Below are positions 9,901 through 17,470 of a DNA stretch of 64,000 nt, one piece after another. This stretch comes from Pseudoduganella violaceinigra DSM 15887. Its GTDB lineage: Bacteria > Pseudomonadota > Gammaproteobacteria > Burkholderiales > Burkholderiaceae_D. A model generated the notes under the pieces. The model was not told where the DNA came from. It made no database searches and was given only the letters and a program-made list of their open reading frames with translations. The stretch spans positions 175,406 to 239,405 of the forward strand of contig NZ_KE384359.1 of NCBI RefSeq assembly GCF_000425385.1, in the 5' to 3' direction. Within the stretch, counting starts at the first letter, position 1, and the number at the start of each line of letters is the position of its first letter. The translations under genes were made by a program, and so were the position numbers.

Positions 9901-10068
9901 CGGCGAAGCGCCCGGATACGCCACTTCAATGGCGGCGAAGGGGAAGGAAACGTTGGGCATGGATTCCACGCCCAGGCCCTTGTACGAGAAGATGCCAAGC
10001 ACCATCAGGGCCACCATCACCATGGTGGCGAAGACAGGCTGGCGGATCGAAATTTTGGTGATCCACAT
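6946..10068 (-). CDS. RND efflux transporter, inner-membrane permease
   Basis: 1040 residues, standard for the AcrB/MexB superfamily. N-terminal TM1 (about 12-30), a large periplasmic porter loop, and a TM cluster from about 340 containing the proton-relay pair D401-D402 (CIGLLIDDAIVV); the second half repeats the fold and ends in an Ala/Glu-rich cytoplasmic tail. ATG at 10068 with GGAGGACC upstream. It lies 12 nt after the adaptor gene. The pair exports hydrophobic compounds using the proton gradient; substrate cannot be told from sequence. No TolC-type gene is adjacent, so the outer-membrane partner is presumably elsewhere. Confidence 0.95.
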   Translation of the reverse strand: MWITKISIRQPVFATMVMVALMVLGIFSYKGLGVESMPNVSFPFAAIEVAYPGASPEAVENDITRPIEDIVNTVSGVKTIRANSWEGKAGVYVEFELSTNMDKAMQDMRDKIALVRPKFPREAKEPFIARAEGENDQAIVSLSLASDKRSLRELSTMTDQILAKRFQGVPGVGQVRVFGTTKRQMLVSLRPSDMRAQGVGVDEVMRAIQSTNTNLPAGRLSADVTETLVRVEGKLKAAHEFNRIIVARRASGPVYLDQVADVVDGEADEQSISRVDGKRAVSLDITKVQDANVVEVGNGILKVVENLRKTLPEDIKIKVLNSQSERVQAQLDNVKRTIVEGALLTMVIVFFFLHSWRSTIITGLTLPISVLASFIAMKAFGFTLNFLTLMALSLCIGLLIDDAIVVRENIVRHLGFGKHHRKAAEDGTNEIGIAVMATTFAIVAVFVPVAFMNGIIGRFFLQFGVTVTMAVLVSLFVSFTLDPMLSSVWHDPVKDRFKYLPWLGSTMEKVEHGVEKVHQLYAGILAFALKWRKLTLSCAFALFAGSLLLVPMIGGEMFPETDQGQIVLQLKVPVGSSLEYNDAKVKQVEAALKEFPEVDAITANVGDPAGRHISFIRIKLTDIKKTHRQSQQKLEGAIRKRIERIAGITLSVGQKPIFIAILGTDEAKLEQTAQTLMAKMRKIKGVADLEYSQEGANPSTLIKINNELASDLGLSVQQIGSAMRPFVAGDTASYWLAADGQNYEVNVQLPKSGRQRIADLADLSLTSSKVGADGNPLMVPLRQVVEFVPGFSPQVLKRQALQRRVAIYAGTEGRPAGDVDADVKKAMDSMTLPDGVRFDVAGNAQQMQETMNGAMTALGIAVVFIYIVLASQFSSFLQPIAIMVSLPMSLIGVLVALLATGSTLNVFSVIGVIMLMGLVTKNAILLVDFTNHGQREGKPQYQAIMDAGQVRLRPILMTTLAMIFGMLPMAIGLGEGGETQAPMGRAVIGGVITSTLLTLVVVPVAYTYLDNFGQRAKRWLRRGQHDEAPATAEPGVAEAA

Positions 10069-10080
10069 GGCCGGTCCTCC

Positions 10081-11280
10081 TCAGCCCTTGGCCAGCATGG
10101 CCGGTTTCGCCGCCGGCAGCGCCGCGCCCGGCGGAAGCTTGACCTTGGCGCCCGGCTTCACGCCGTCCAGCTTGGCGACCAGCACCAGCGCGCCCGCATC
10201 CAGGCCTTCGGAAACTTCCACCACGCCTTCATCCTCGTTGCGCAGGCCCAGCTTGACCGGCTGCGCCACCACGACGCCGTTGGCGACCGCGTACACCACT
10301 TGCCTGCCCGTTTCCTCGCGCAAGGCCGCCAGCGGCACGACCGGCGCTTCCTTGCCTTTCTCGGTGGTGATGCTGCCCTTGGCGAACATGCCGCCGCGCA
10401 GCGCGCCGTCACTGTTGGCCACGCTCACATAGACCAGCATGGCGCGCGCGCCGGCCTCGGTGGTAGGGTTGATGCGCGCCACCTTGCCGCTGAATGCGCG
10501 CTTGGCGAAACCGTCGACCTGGAAACTGACTTCCTGGCCGACCTTCACGCGCGGGATGTCGGTGGCGGGCACTTGCGCCTCCAGCGTCAGCTCCTGCAGG
10601 CCGACGATGGTGTAGACGGGCATGTCAGGCGCGACTTTATCGCCCGCCTGCACATGACGTTTGGAGATGATCCCGCCGATCGGGGCCCGGATCATGCTGT
10701 CGTTCAGCGCGATGCGGGCCAGGTCGACCTGGGCGGAAGCGGATTTGACGTTGGCAAGCGCCAGCTCGACGGCATTGGCCGTGGTATCGAAGCTGGTTTG
10801 CGAAATGAATTTCTGCGACAGCAGGGCTTTCGCGTTGTATTCGTTCTTCTGGGCCATGGACAGCCGGGCCTGGGCTTCCTCCAGCATGGCTTGTTGCTGC
10901 TGCAGGCGGGCTTTCAGGTCGGCCTGGTCGAGGCGGGCCAGCAACTGGCCTGCCTGTACCGAGACGCCTTCGCGCAGCGCCGCCTCCTGCACCTGGCCCG
11001 ACACCTTGGACTTGATGGTGGCCTGGCTGACCGGGATCAGGGAGCCCGACAAAGGCAGGCCGACCGCCAGCCGGCGCGCGGCGATCGGCGCCACGTCGGC
11101 GCTGGCCAGTTCCAGTACCGGCGCCTTGGCCGGGCCAGCGGCCGCCTTGCCCGCTTCCGTCGGCCTGGCCTGCGATGTCATGACGGCCCAGCCGCCCCCG
11201 GCCAGACCCGCCAGCAGCAGGCCGATCAGGGGAAGACGCCAGCGCTTGGGAGATGCCAGGTGCACGGGTTGTGGGCTCAT
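10081..11280 (-). CDS. RND efflux periplasmic adaptor subunit
   Basis: 399 residues, HlyD/AcrA type. N-terminal membrane anchor (about 15-35), a lipoyl/barrel-sandwich half (SKVSGQVQEAALREGVSVQAGQLL), an alpha-hairpin rich in Gln/Ala/Leu (LQQQQAMLEEAQARLSMAQ), then beta-barrel and membrane-proximal domains. I chose the ATG at 11280, with AAGAGAT upstream, because further extension would enter the promoter of the divergent gene. First gene of the efflux operon. It links the permease to an outer-membrane channel. The C-terminus is Pro/Ala/Lys rich. Confidence 0.93.
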   Translation of the reverse strand: MSPQPVHLASPKRWRLPLIGLLLAGLAGGGWAVMTSQARPTEAGKAAAGPAKAPVLELASADVAPIAARRLAVGLPLSGSLIPVSQATIKSKVSGQVQEAALREGVSVQAGQLLARLDQADLKARLQQQQAMLEEAQARLSMAQKNEYNAKALLSQKFISQTSFDTTANAVELALANVKSASAQVDLARIALNDSMIRAPIGGIISKRHVQAGDKVAPDMPVYTIVGLQELTLEAQVPATDIPRVKVGQEVSFQVDGFAKRAFSGKVARINPTTEAGARAMLVYVSVANSDGALRGGMFAKGSITTEKGKEAPVVPLAALREETGRQVVYAVANGVVVAQPVKLGLRNEDEGVVEVSEGLDAGALVLVAKLDGVKPGAKVKLPPGAALPAAKPAMLAKG

Positions 11281-11470
11281 TGTTATCTCTTTGAAAATAT
11301 TGTCCGCTGGCGCGGGAGGCGATGGTCTCACTCTAGGATGAAGCCCGTCGAGCGGCCACGGAAATGCGATAAAGCGTCCAAACGGCGCGCTGAAATGCAA
11401 AAAGCGGGGAAGGAGCCGCACCTTTGATGCAGCGCAACCGGCGCGCCGCGCGGCATGGCAAAAATGCGGT

Positions 11471-13918
11471 ATGCCTACCTCCACGCCAATGGCGCCCAGC
11501 GCCCTGACGCCTGCCCTTGCCGCCCTCGACCTGATCGCGCGCATGGTGGCCGCGCTCGAGCTGACGCCGCTCGTTGCGGTGTGCAGTTTCGACCGAGACG
11601 GCGTGGTGCAATTCTGCAACCAGGCCTGCGCCGAGATGCTCGGTGTCAAGGTCGGCGAGGTCATCGGCCAGCGCATCGGGACGCTGCGTTCGCACGGCGA
11701 GCGGCAGGCGGAACACGATGCGCTGGTGGCCGATATCTGGCGCAATGGCCATGCGAGCCAGGCCGGCGACTGGCGGGTGCGCACCGGCGACGGCCGCGAT
11801 TTATGGCTGTATTCGACCCACATCCCGGTGTGGCACGGTGGCGAACTGGCGCAGATCTTTTGCATGGAAGTCGATATCACGCAGCGCCAGCGCGAATTCG
11901 ACGCCCTGCAGGCGGCGGGCGAGAACTTCGACCACCTGTTCGAGCGTTCCAGCGACGCGATTTTCCTGCTGCGCGACGGCGTGGTGGAGGACGCCAACCC
12001 GGCCGCGGTCCGCCTGTTCAAATGCGCGGGGCCGGAACGCCTGGTCGGGCGCAGCCTGCACGATTTCTCGCCGATGACCCAGCCGTCAGGCGTGCTCTCG
12101 GAAGACGCGCAAGAACGCATGGCCGGGGAGGCGCGCCGCAGCGGCAACGCCCGCGGCGAGTGGCATTATGTCGATTGCGAGGGCGGATTGTTCTGGGCGG
12201 AAGTGCTGCTGACGGCGGTCTCCCTCGATGGCAGCAACCTGTATTACGCCGTGGTGCGCGATATTTCGGAACGCAAGAACGCTGAGCGCATGCTGCACCT
12301 GGCGGCGCAGGTGTTCGAAAACAGCCGGGACGCGATTGTGCTGACCGACCGCGGGCGGCGCGTCATTGCGCTCAACCGTTCATTTACCGTGATCACCGGC
12401 TTTGGCCCGCAGGAGATGCTGGGCAAGCCGGTCAGCCTGTTCCGCTCGGGCGTGCACGAGGCATCGTTCTACCGCGAAGTCTGGTCGCAAGTGGACGCCG
12501 GCGATCACTGGGAAGGCGAATCCTGGGGCCGGCGCCGCGACGGCGGCCTGTTTCCCTGCTGGACCAGCATCAGCGCCATCCGCGACACGGCGGGCCGGGT
12601 CAGCAACTATATGGGCATCGTTACCGATATCACGGAGCGCAAGAAGACCGAGGAACATACGCGCCACCTGGCCGAGCACGACTTCCTGACCGACTTGCCG
12701 AACCGGGTGCTGCTGCTGGACCGGCTGCGCCTGGCGCTGGCGGCGGCGCGGCGCAACCAGGCCATGCTGGCGGTGCTGTTCGTCGACCTGGACCGCTTCA
12801 AGCTTGTCAACGACACGCTGGGGCACGCCATGGGCGACCGCCTGCTGAAGGAAGTCGCCAGCCGCCTGGTGCATTGCGTGCGCGAGGCGGACACGGTGAG
12901 CCGGCAGGGCGGGGACGAGTTCGTCATCCTGCTGTCGGATGTGGCCGGACCGGCCGGCGCGGCGCACGCGGCGGAAACCGTGCTGCGTGCACTGGAGCAG
13001 GAATTTGTGCTGGGCGAGCATCTGGCGCATATTTCGGGATCGGTCGGCATTGTCATGTTTCCCGCCGACGGGGACGACATCGAGGCGCTGCTGAAACACG
13101 CCGATATCGCGATGTACCACGCCAAGCAGGAGGGGCGCAACGGCTACCAGTTCTTCAGCGGCGAGATGAACGCGCGCATCGTTGAGCGTTCGGGGCTGGA
13201 GCAGGGCTTGCGGCGCGCCCTGTCCGAGCGGCAGTTCGAACTGGCCTTCGAGCCGGAGGTGGACATCGCCAGCGGCGCCGTGGTGGGCATGGAAGCGCTG
13301 CTGCGCTGGCGCCATCCCGAGCTGGGGCTGCTGCTGCCGGAGCGCTTTATCGATGTCGCGACCGAGGCGGGCATGATGGTGGCCATCGGCAGCTGGGTGC
13401 TGCAGGAAGCGTGCGGCCACGCACGCGGCTGGCAGGACGCGGGGCGGGAGCGGGTGGTGTCGGTCAATCTGGCCCCGGCCCAGTTCGTGCACAAGGACCT
13501 GGCCGACTGCGTCGGCGCCGCGTTGCGCACGGCCGGGCTGCCGGCGCGGCTGCTTGAATTGCAATTGACGGAGGCCATGCTGATGCAGGCCAATACCCAC
13601 GCGCAAGCAATACTGGGCAAGCTGCGCGCGCTGGGGGTTCGGCTGTCGATTGACGACTTCGGCACCGGCTACTCGCGGCTGGCGCAGTTGAAGGATAGCC
13701 CGATCGACAAGCTGAAGATTGCGCAATCGTTCTTTGGCAATGGTACGGATGCCACCGCCATTCGCACCATCATTGCCATGGCGCGCAGCCTGGCCATGAC
13801 CGTCGTCGCGGAAGGGGTGGAAACGGAAGCCCAGCTCCAGCTGCTGCGCGAGCTTGGCTGCGACCAGTACCAGGGACAGCTGGCCGGCAGCAGCCTGGAC
13901 GGTGACGCCGCGCGGTGA
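11471..13918 (+). CDS. PAS-PAS-PAS-GGDEF-EAL cyclic-di-GMP signalling protein
   Basis: 815 residues, no membrane segment. Three PAS modules (about 25-130, 150-275, 280-395), then a GGDEF domain with an intact SRQGGDEFVILL motif near 478 (cyclase site) and an EAL domain with GMEALLRW near 607, DDFGTGYSRL and VVAEGVETE. The segment normally reading LKID reads LKIAQSF, keeping the lysine but losing the aspartate. The tail after QYQG lacks the usual YxFxxP ending and reads QLAGSSLDG. Phosphodiesterase activity may therefore be weak or lost while cyclase activity looks intact. Divergent from the efflux operon; ATG at 11471. Confidence 0.93.
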   Translation: MPTSTPMAPSALTPALAALDLIARMVAALELTPLVAVCSFDRDGVVQFCNQACAEMLGVKVGEVIGQRIGTLRSHGERQAEHDALVADIWRNGHASQAGDWRVRTGDGRDLWLYSTHIPVWHGGELAQIFCMEVDITQRQREFDALQAAGENFDHLFERSSDAIFLLRDGVVEDANPAAVRLFKCAGPERLVGRSLHDFSPMTQPSGVLSEDAQERMAGEARRSGNARGEWHYVDCEGGLFWAEVLLTAVSLDGSNLYYAVVRDISERKNAERMLHLAAQVFENSRDAIVLTDRGRRVIALNRSFTVITGFGPQEMLGKPVSLFRSGVHEASFYREVWSQVDAGDHWEGESWGRRRDGGLFPCWTSISAIRDTAGRVSNYMGIVTDITERKKTEEHTRHLAEHDFLTDLPNRVLLLDRLRLALAAARRNQAMLAVLFVDLDRFKLVNDTLGHAMGDRLLKEVASRLVHCVREADTVSRQGGDEFVILLSDVAGPAGAAHAAETVLRALEQEFVLGEHLAHISGSVGIVMFPADGDDIEALLKHADIAMYHAKQEGRNGYQFFSGEMNARIVERSGLEQGLRRALSERQFELAFEPEVDIASGAVVGMEALLRWRHPELGLLLPERFIDVATEAGMMVAIGSWVLQEACGHARGWQDAGRERVVSVNLAPAQFVHKDLADCVGAALRTAGLPARLLELQLTEAMLMQANTHAQAILGKLRALGVRLSIDDFGTGYSRLAQLKDSPIDKLKIAQSFFGNGTDATAIRTIIAMARSLAMTVVAEGVETEAQLQLLRELGCDQYQGQLAGSSLDGDAAR

Positions 13919-13943
13919 CGCCTTGCCGCCCGCTGCGCGGCGG

Positions 13944-14903
13944 TCAACGCAGGCGCAAACGGACCAGGACCTGGCCGTGGTCGGACACTTCCGGCCGTTC
14001 CTGGCGCAGGTGGTCGTTGAAGTAGCTGACATCGAGCACTTCGCCGATGGCGCGCGGCGAGGCCGGGTTGAACTCTTCCGACACCAGCACATGGTCGATG
14101 GTGGAATAGTGGCCTTCGTGGATGCTGGTGTAGGCGACGTGGCGCAGGTGGTCCTGCCGCAGCTGGATCTGGTTGGCGTCGTACATGCGGCCGCGCCGTT
14201 CGTCGCCGGGCAGCATGCCGCCGCCATTGCCCAGCACAATGGTGGTGGTGACGGCATCGGCCGTGTCGTTGAAATCCCCCAGCACGATGCAGGGACGGCG
14301 CGTTTCGCGCATCATCTTGCTTAGCAGAACCCGCAGCGCCACCGCCTCGGTGCCGCGCCAGACCAGCGAGCGCAGGCTGGCCATGGCCAGGTGCAGGGGA
14401 TCTTCCGACGTGTCGCCGCTGCGGTAATCGGGGCGGCGCGACTTCAGGTGCACCACAATGACGTCGACGATCGCCTCGTTCGGCAGCACGATCTGCGCAT
14501 GCAGGGGCGCCCGGGCAAAGCGGTCCGATTCGGCCAGGCCGGAATCGGCCGGCACGCCTTCCGGGAAATTGGCATAGACTTCCGGCGCCGCCGCCAGCGG
14601 CAGGCGCGACACCAGCGCCACATTGGGCGTCAGGCGCGCCGCATGGGGATCGGGGTCGAAGCCGACATGCACCGCCTCGCGGTATTTGCGGGTACGCGAC
14701 AGCACGTCGCGCAAGGCTTCCTGGGAGAAGATTTCCTGGAAGCCGATGACGTCGGCATCCAGCTGGTCCAGCTGCTGCGCAGTCCACTCCGCCTTGGCCT
14801 CGTACTCCACCGCCGTGAGCGGCGGCAGGTTGTCGTACAGTCTTGCCCCCGGCGGGGCAAGGTTGCAGACATTGAAGGTGGCAAAGCGGATTTCTTGCTG
14901 CAT
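13944..14903 (-). CDS. endonuclease/exonuclease/phosphatase family protein
   Basis: 319 residues with the EEP fold: RFATFNVCNL at the N-terminus, metal-binding Glu in DVIGFQEIF, catalytic HLKSRRPDY, GDFND near the middle and the terminal DHVLVSEEF and SDHGQVLV with the catalytic Asp-His pair. No signal peptide, so cytoplasmic. Substrates in this superfamily range from DNA to phospholipid head groups and cannot be assigned. ATG at 14903 with GAGGAG 8 nt upstream. Divergent from ybaK with only 37 bp between starts, so the two promoters overlap. Confidence 0.9.
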   Translation of the reverse strand: MQQEIRFATFNVCNLAPPGARLYDNLPPLTAVEYEAKAEWTAQQLDQLDADVIGFQEIFSQEALRDVLSRTRKYREAVHVGFDPDPHAARLTPNVALVSRLPLAAAPEVYANFPEGVPADSGLAESDRFARAPLHAQIVLPNEAIVDVIVVHLKSRRPDYRSGDTSEDPLHLAMASLRSLVWRGTEAVALRVLLSKMMRETRRPCIVLGDFNDTADAVTTTIVLGNGGGMLPGDERRGRMYDANQIQLRQDHLRHVAYTSIHEGHYSTIDHVLVSEEFNPASPRAIGEVLDVSYFNDHLRQERPEVSDHGQVLVRLRLR

Positions 14904-14940
14904 AATGAGGAACTCCTCTCTGGCATTAGCGTATCACGGC

Positions 14941-15432
14941 ATGGCAAAAAAAGAGCACATTTCCGAAACACCCGCGACAGCATTGCTGCGCAAGCACAAA
15001 GTCGCATTTTCCGAACATCCATATGAGTACGAAGAGCATGGCGGCACCGCGGTCTCGTCGCGCGCGCTGGGCGTCGAAGAACACCATGTGGTGAAGACCC
15101 TGGTGATGCAGGACGAAGCGGCCAAGCCGCTGATCGTGCTGATGCACGGCGACTGCAAAGTGTCGACCAAGAACCTGGCCCGCAATATCGGCTGCAAATC
15201 CGTCGAACCGTGCAAACCGGAGGTGGCGCAGCGCCATTCCGGCTATATGGTGGGCGGCACCTCGCCGTTCGGCACCAAGAAGGCGATGCCGATTTATGTG
15301 GAAGAAAGCATCCTCGGCCTCGAAACGATTTATATCAATGGCGGCCGGCGCGGCTTCCTGATTGGAATCAAGCCGGAAGTCCTGACGCAAGTGCTGTGCG
15401 CCAAAGCGGTGCAGTGCGCATTGGCTGATTGA
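14941..15432 (+). CDS. ybaK: Cys-tRNA(Pro)/Cys-tRNA(Cys) deacylase YbaK
   Basis: 163 residues, the full length of the YbaK/EbsC editing family, which hydrolyses Cys mis-attached to tRNA(Pro). Family features: the conserved lysine in VVKTLVMQD, the GGTSPFGTKK glycine-rich loop and the IYINGGRRGFLIGI strand near the C-terminus. ATG at 14941, chosen because the sequence upstream belongs to the promoter of the divergent nuclease gene. Ribosome site weak. Confidence 0.9.
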   Translation: MAKKEHISETPATALLRKHKVAFSEHPYEYEEHGGTAVSSRALGVEEHHVVKTLVMQDEAAKPLIVLMHGDCKVSTKNLARNIGCKSVEPCKPEVAQRHSGYMVGGTSPFGTKKAMPIYVEESILGLETIYINGGRRGFLIGIKPEVLTQVLCAKAVQCALAD

Positions 15433-15520
15433 CAAGATTGTGGCCGGCCGGCCCGCCATGGCCGGGCGTGATGGTGTATAGTCGCTGCCGCATATAAAAA
15501 CAACGATTTTCCGGGGAAAC

Positions 15521-16144
15521 ATGATTACTTTGCTTCTGATGCTTGCCGCCTACCTGATGGGCTCGATTTCCTTCGCCGTGGTGGTGAGCAAGTTTTACGG
15601 CCTGGACGACCCGCGCACCTATGGTTCCGGCAATCCCGGCGCCACCAATGTGCTGCGCAGCGGTAACAAGGGCGCCGCCATCTGGACCCTGATCGGCGAC
15701 GCCTTCAAGGGCTGGCTGGCGGTGTTCCTGGTGGACCATTTCCAGCAGCAGCTGGGCCTGGGCGAACACGCCGACCAGATCATTGCCCTGGTGGCGGTGG
15801 CAGTCTTCGTTGGCCACCTGTGGCCGGTGTTCTTCAAGTTTGTCGGCGGCAAGGGCGTGGCCACGGCGCTGGGCGTGCTGCTGGCGCTGAATGTATGGCT
15901 GGGCCTGGCGACGCTGGCAACCTGGCTGATCGTGGCATACGCTTTCCGCTATTCCTCGCTGGCAGCCTTGATCGCTTCCGTCTTCGCGCCGTTCTACTAT
16001 GGCCTGCTGTTCGGCGCCGAGCCGCAGCTGGCGGCCGTCCTGGCGATGAGCGGCCTGCTGATTTGGCGCCATGCCCCAAATATTGCTAATCTGATTGCTG
16101 GCAAGGAAAGCCGCATCGGCAGCAAAGCCAAGAAAAAGGCCTAG
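15521..16144 (+). CDS. plsY: glycerol-3-phosphate acyltransferase PlsY
   Basis: 207 residues, a polytopic inner-membrane enzyme that acylates glycerol-3-phosphate from acyl-phosphate in the first step of phospholipid synthesis. The three PlsY motifs are present: [11 protein letters not shown] at the N-terminus, [13 protein letters not shown] in the first cytoplasmic loop and [14 protein letters not shown]. About five TM helices; a basic tail (GSKAKKKA). ATG at 15521 with GGGGAA upstream. It lies 6 nt before the FrnE-like gene, so they probably share a transcript. Confidence 0.96.
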   Translation: MITLLLMLAAYLMGSISFAVVVSKFYGLDDPRTYGSGNPGATNVLRSGNKGAAIWTLIGDAFKGWLAVFLVDHFQQQLGLGEHADQIIALVAVAVFVGHLWPVFFKFVGGKGVATALGVLLALNVWLGLATLATWLIVAYAFRYSSLAALIASVFAPFYYGLLFGAEPQLAAVLAMSGLLIWRHAPNIANLIAGKESRIGSKAKKKA

Positions 16145-16150
16145 ACCACC

Positions 16151-16801
16151 ATGACGACCACCCCGCTCCGCATCGACTTCGTTTCCGACGTCTCCTGTCC
16201 CTGGTGTGCGATCGGGCTGAGCAGCCTGGAAGTGGCGCTGTCCCGCCTTGGCGAGAGCGTCCAGGCGCAAATTCATTTCCAGCCCTTCGAGCTGAACCCG
16301 CACATGGTTCCGGAAGGGCAGGACATCACCGAGCACCTGCGCCAGAAATACGGCGCCAGTCCCGCTCAGCAGGAACAGACCCGGGCCATGATACGCCAGC
16401 GCGGCGCCGACGTCGGCTTCGACTTCGCGATGGGGATGCGTAGCCGGATCTACAACACGTTCGACGCCCACCGCCTGCTGCATTGGGCCGGCGAGCAGGG
16501 CAAGCAAAAAGAGCTGAAAAAGGCGCTGTTTGACGCCTACTTCACCCGTGGCCAGGATCCCAGCTCGCGAAGTGTGCTGGTGCAAGTGGCGGGCAAAGTC
16601 GGGCTGGACGAGGCGGAGGCGGTGCAAGTGCTGTCGTCCGGCCGCTACGCCCAGGAAGTGCGCGATATGGAGCACTTCTATCAGCGCAATGGCATCCAGT
16701 CGGTGCCGGCTGTCATCATCAACGAAACCCACCTGATTTCGGGGGGACAACCGCCGGAAGCATTTGAAAAGGCCCTGCGGCAAATAGTGGCCCAGAAATA
16801 A
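16151..16801 (+). CDS. DsbA-family (FrnE-like) thiol oxidoreductase
   Basis: 216 residues, no signal peptide, so cytoplasmic. Thioredoxin-fold active site CPWC near residue 17 (DVSCPWCAIG), a helical insertion in the middle and the cis-Pro segment QSVPAVIIN near the C-terminus. This matches the FrnE / 2-hydroxychromene-isomerase-like branch of DsbA proteins, linked in other bacteria to oxidative-stress handling. Six nt downstream of plsY. Specific substrate not predictable. Confidence 0.92.
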   Translation: MTTTPLRIDFVSDVSCPWCAIGLSSLEVALSRLGESVQAQIHFQPFELNPHMVPEGQDITEHLRQKYGASPAQQEQTRAMIRQRGADVGFDFAMGMRSRIYNTFDAHRLLHWAGEQGKQKELKKALFDAYFTRGQDPSSRSVLVQVAGKVGLDEAEAVQVLSSGRYAQEVRDMEHFYQRNGIQSVPAVIINETHLISGGQPPEAFEKALRQIVAQK

Positions 16802-16829
16802 GACTGTTAGCTTGCCCATCGCACGAGGT

Positions 16830-17010
16830 ACGGGCCGCGATGGGCCGGCGGGTGCGCGAACATGTACGCGTCATCGATGTGGCTGGACGCTATGGCGGCG
16901 AAGAATTGTGTATCCTGTTGCCGGACACGCCGCTCGCTGGAGCGCGCCAGTTCGCAGAGACGTTGCGGTCGCGGATCGAAGCCCAGGTGCATAGCGCCGG
17001 GGCGCGCATG
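16830..17010 (+). pseudogene. remnant of a GGDEF (diguanylate cyclase) domain
   Basis: A short stretch encodes VAGRYGGEELCILLPDTPL followed by AGARQFAETLRSRIEAQV, unmistakably the active-site loop and following helix of a GGDEF domain. There is no N-terminal half, no closing strand, and the frame drifts into unrelated sequence before the DUF427 start at 17092. Too short for a working cyclase. I read it as a decayed gene fragment left upstream of DUF427. Confidence 0.8.
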
Positions 17011-17091
17011 GGATCGGTTCCTTCAATCCCATGGAGATCGATGACGCCGGGGCCGCAACCGTGTGGAAGGTTGAACAGGACAGGAGTTTGC

Positions 17092-17382
17092 ATGCCGAAG
17101 GCAATGTGGAACGGCGCCGTGATTGCGGAAGCCGATAGCAGCGAAGTCGAGATCGTCGAGCACAACATCTATTTCCCGCCCGGGCGGGTCCGGCAGGACT
17201 ATCTCCAGCCAAGCCAGCACACCACGCTGTGCCCCTGGAAGGGCGTGGCCAGCTACTACCACGTGGTGGTGGACGGCAAGGTGAACACCAACGCCGCCTG
17301 GTACTACGCTACGCCCAAGGAAGCGGCCGCCAATATCCAGGGCCGCATCGCATTCTGGCACGGCGTCGAAGTCGAACATTAA
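17092..17382 (+). CDS. DUF427 domain protein
   Basis: 96 residues, a single DUF427 domain: MWNGAVIAEAD at the N-terminus, then CPWKGVASYYHVVVDGK and AAWYYATPKEAA, the typical conserved blocks. ATG at 17092 with AGGAG 5 nt upstream; an upstream in-frame extension belongs to the GGDEF remnant and has no ribosome site. DUF427 proteins are small cytoplasmic beta-rich proteins of unknown function. A large hairpin follows the stop. Confidence 0.88.
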   Translation: MPKAMWNGAVIAEADSSEVEIVEHNIYFPPGRVRQDYLQPSQHTTLCPWKGVASYYHVVVDGKVNTNAAWYYATPKEAAANIQGRIAFWHGVEVEH

Positions 17383-17391
17383 TTAGGAGTT

Positions 17392-17463
17392 GAAAGTCGG
17401 GGTCAGCTCAGGCAATCGGACAAAACGCGCAGCGTATTGTCCGATTGCCTGAGCTCGACTTTC
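17392..17463. repeat. large perfect inverted repeat (REP-like or terminator)
   Basis: Arms of 18 bp (17406-17423 and 17437-17454, GCTCAGGCAATCGGACAA and its complement) enclose a 13-nt loop. An outer GAAAGTC / GACTTTC pair extends the stem past a small mismatch. No clear T-run follows. It sits between DUF427 and the next gene. It may be a REP-type dispersed element; copy number cannot be judged from one window. Confidence 0.75.
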
Positions 17464-17470
17464 ATAAAGC

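Noticed and set aside
13854-13918. Frameshift restoring a standard EAL C-terminus
   Set aside because: Reading the last bases in the other two frames does not give the usual YxFxxP tail, so a simple one-base error is not supported.
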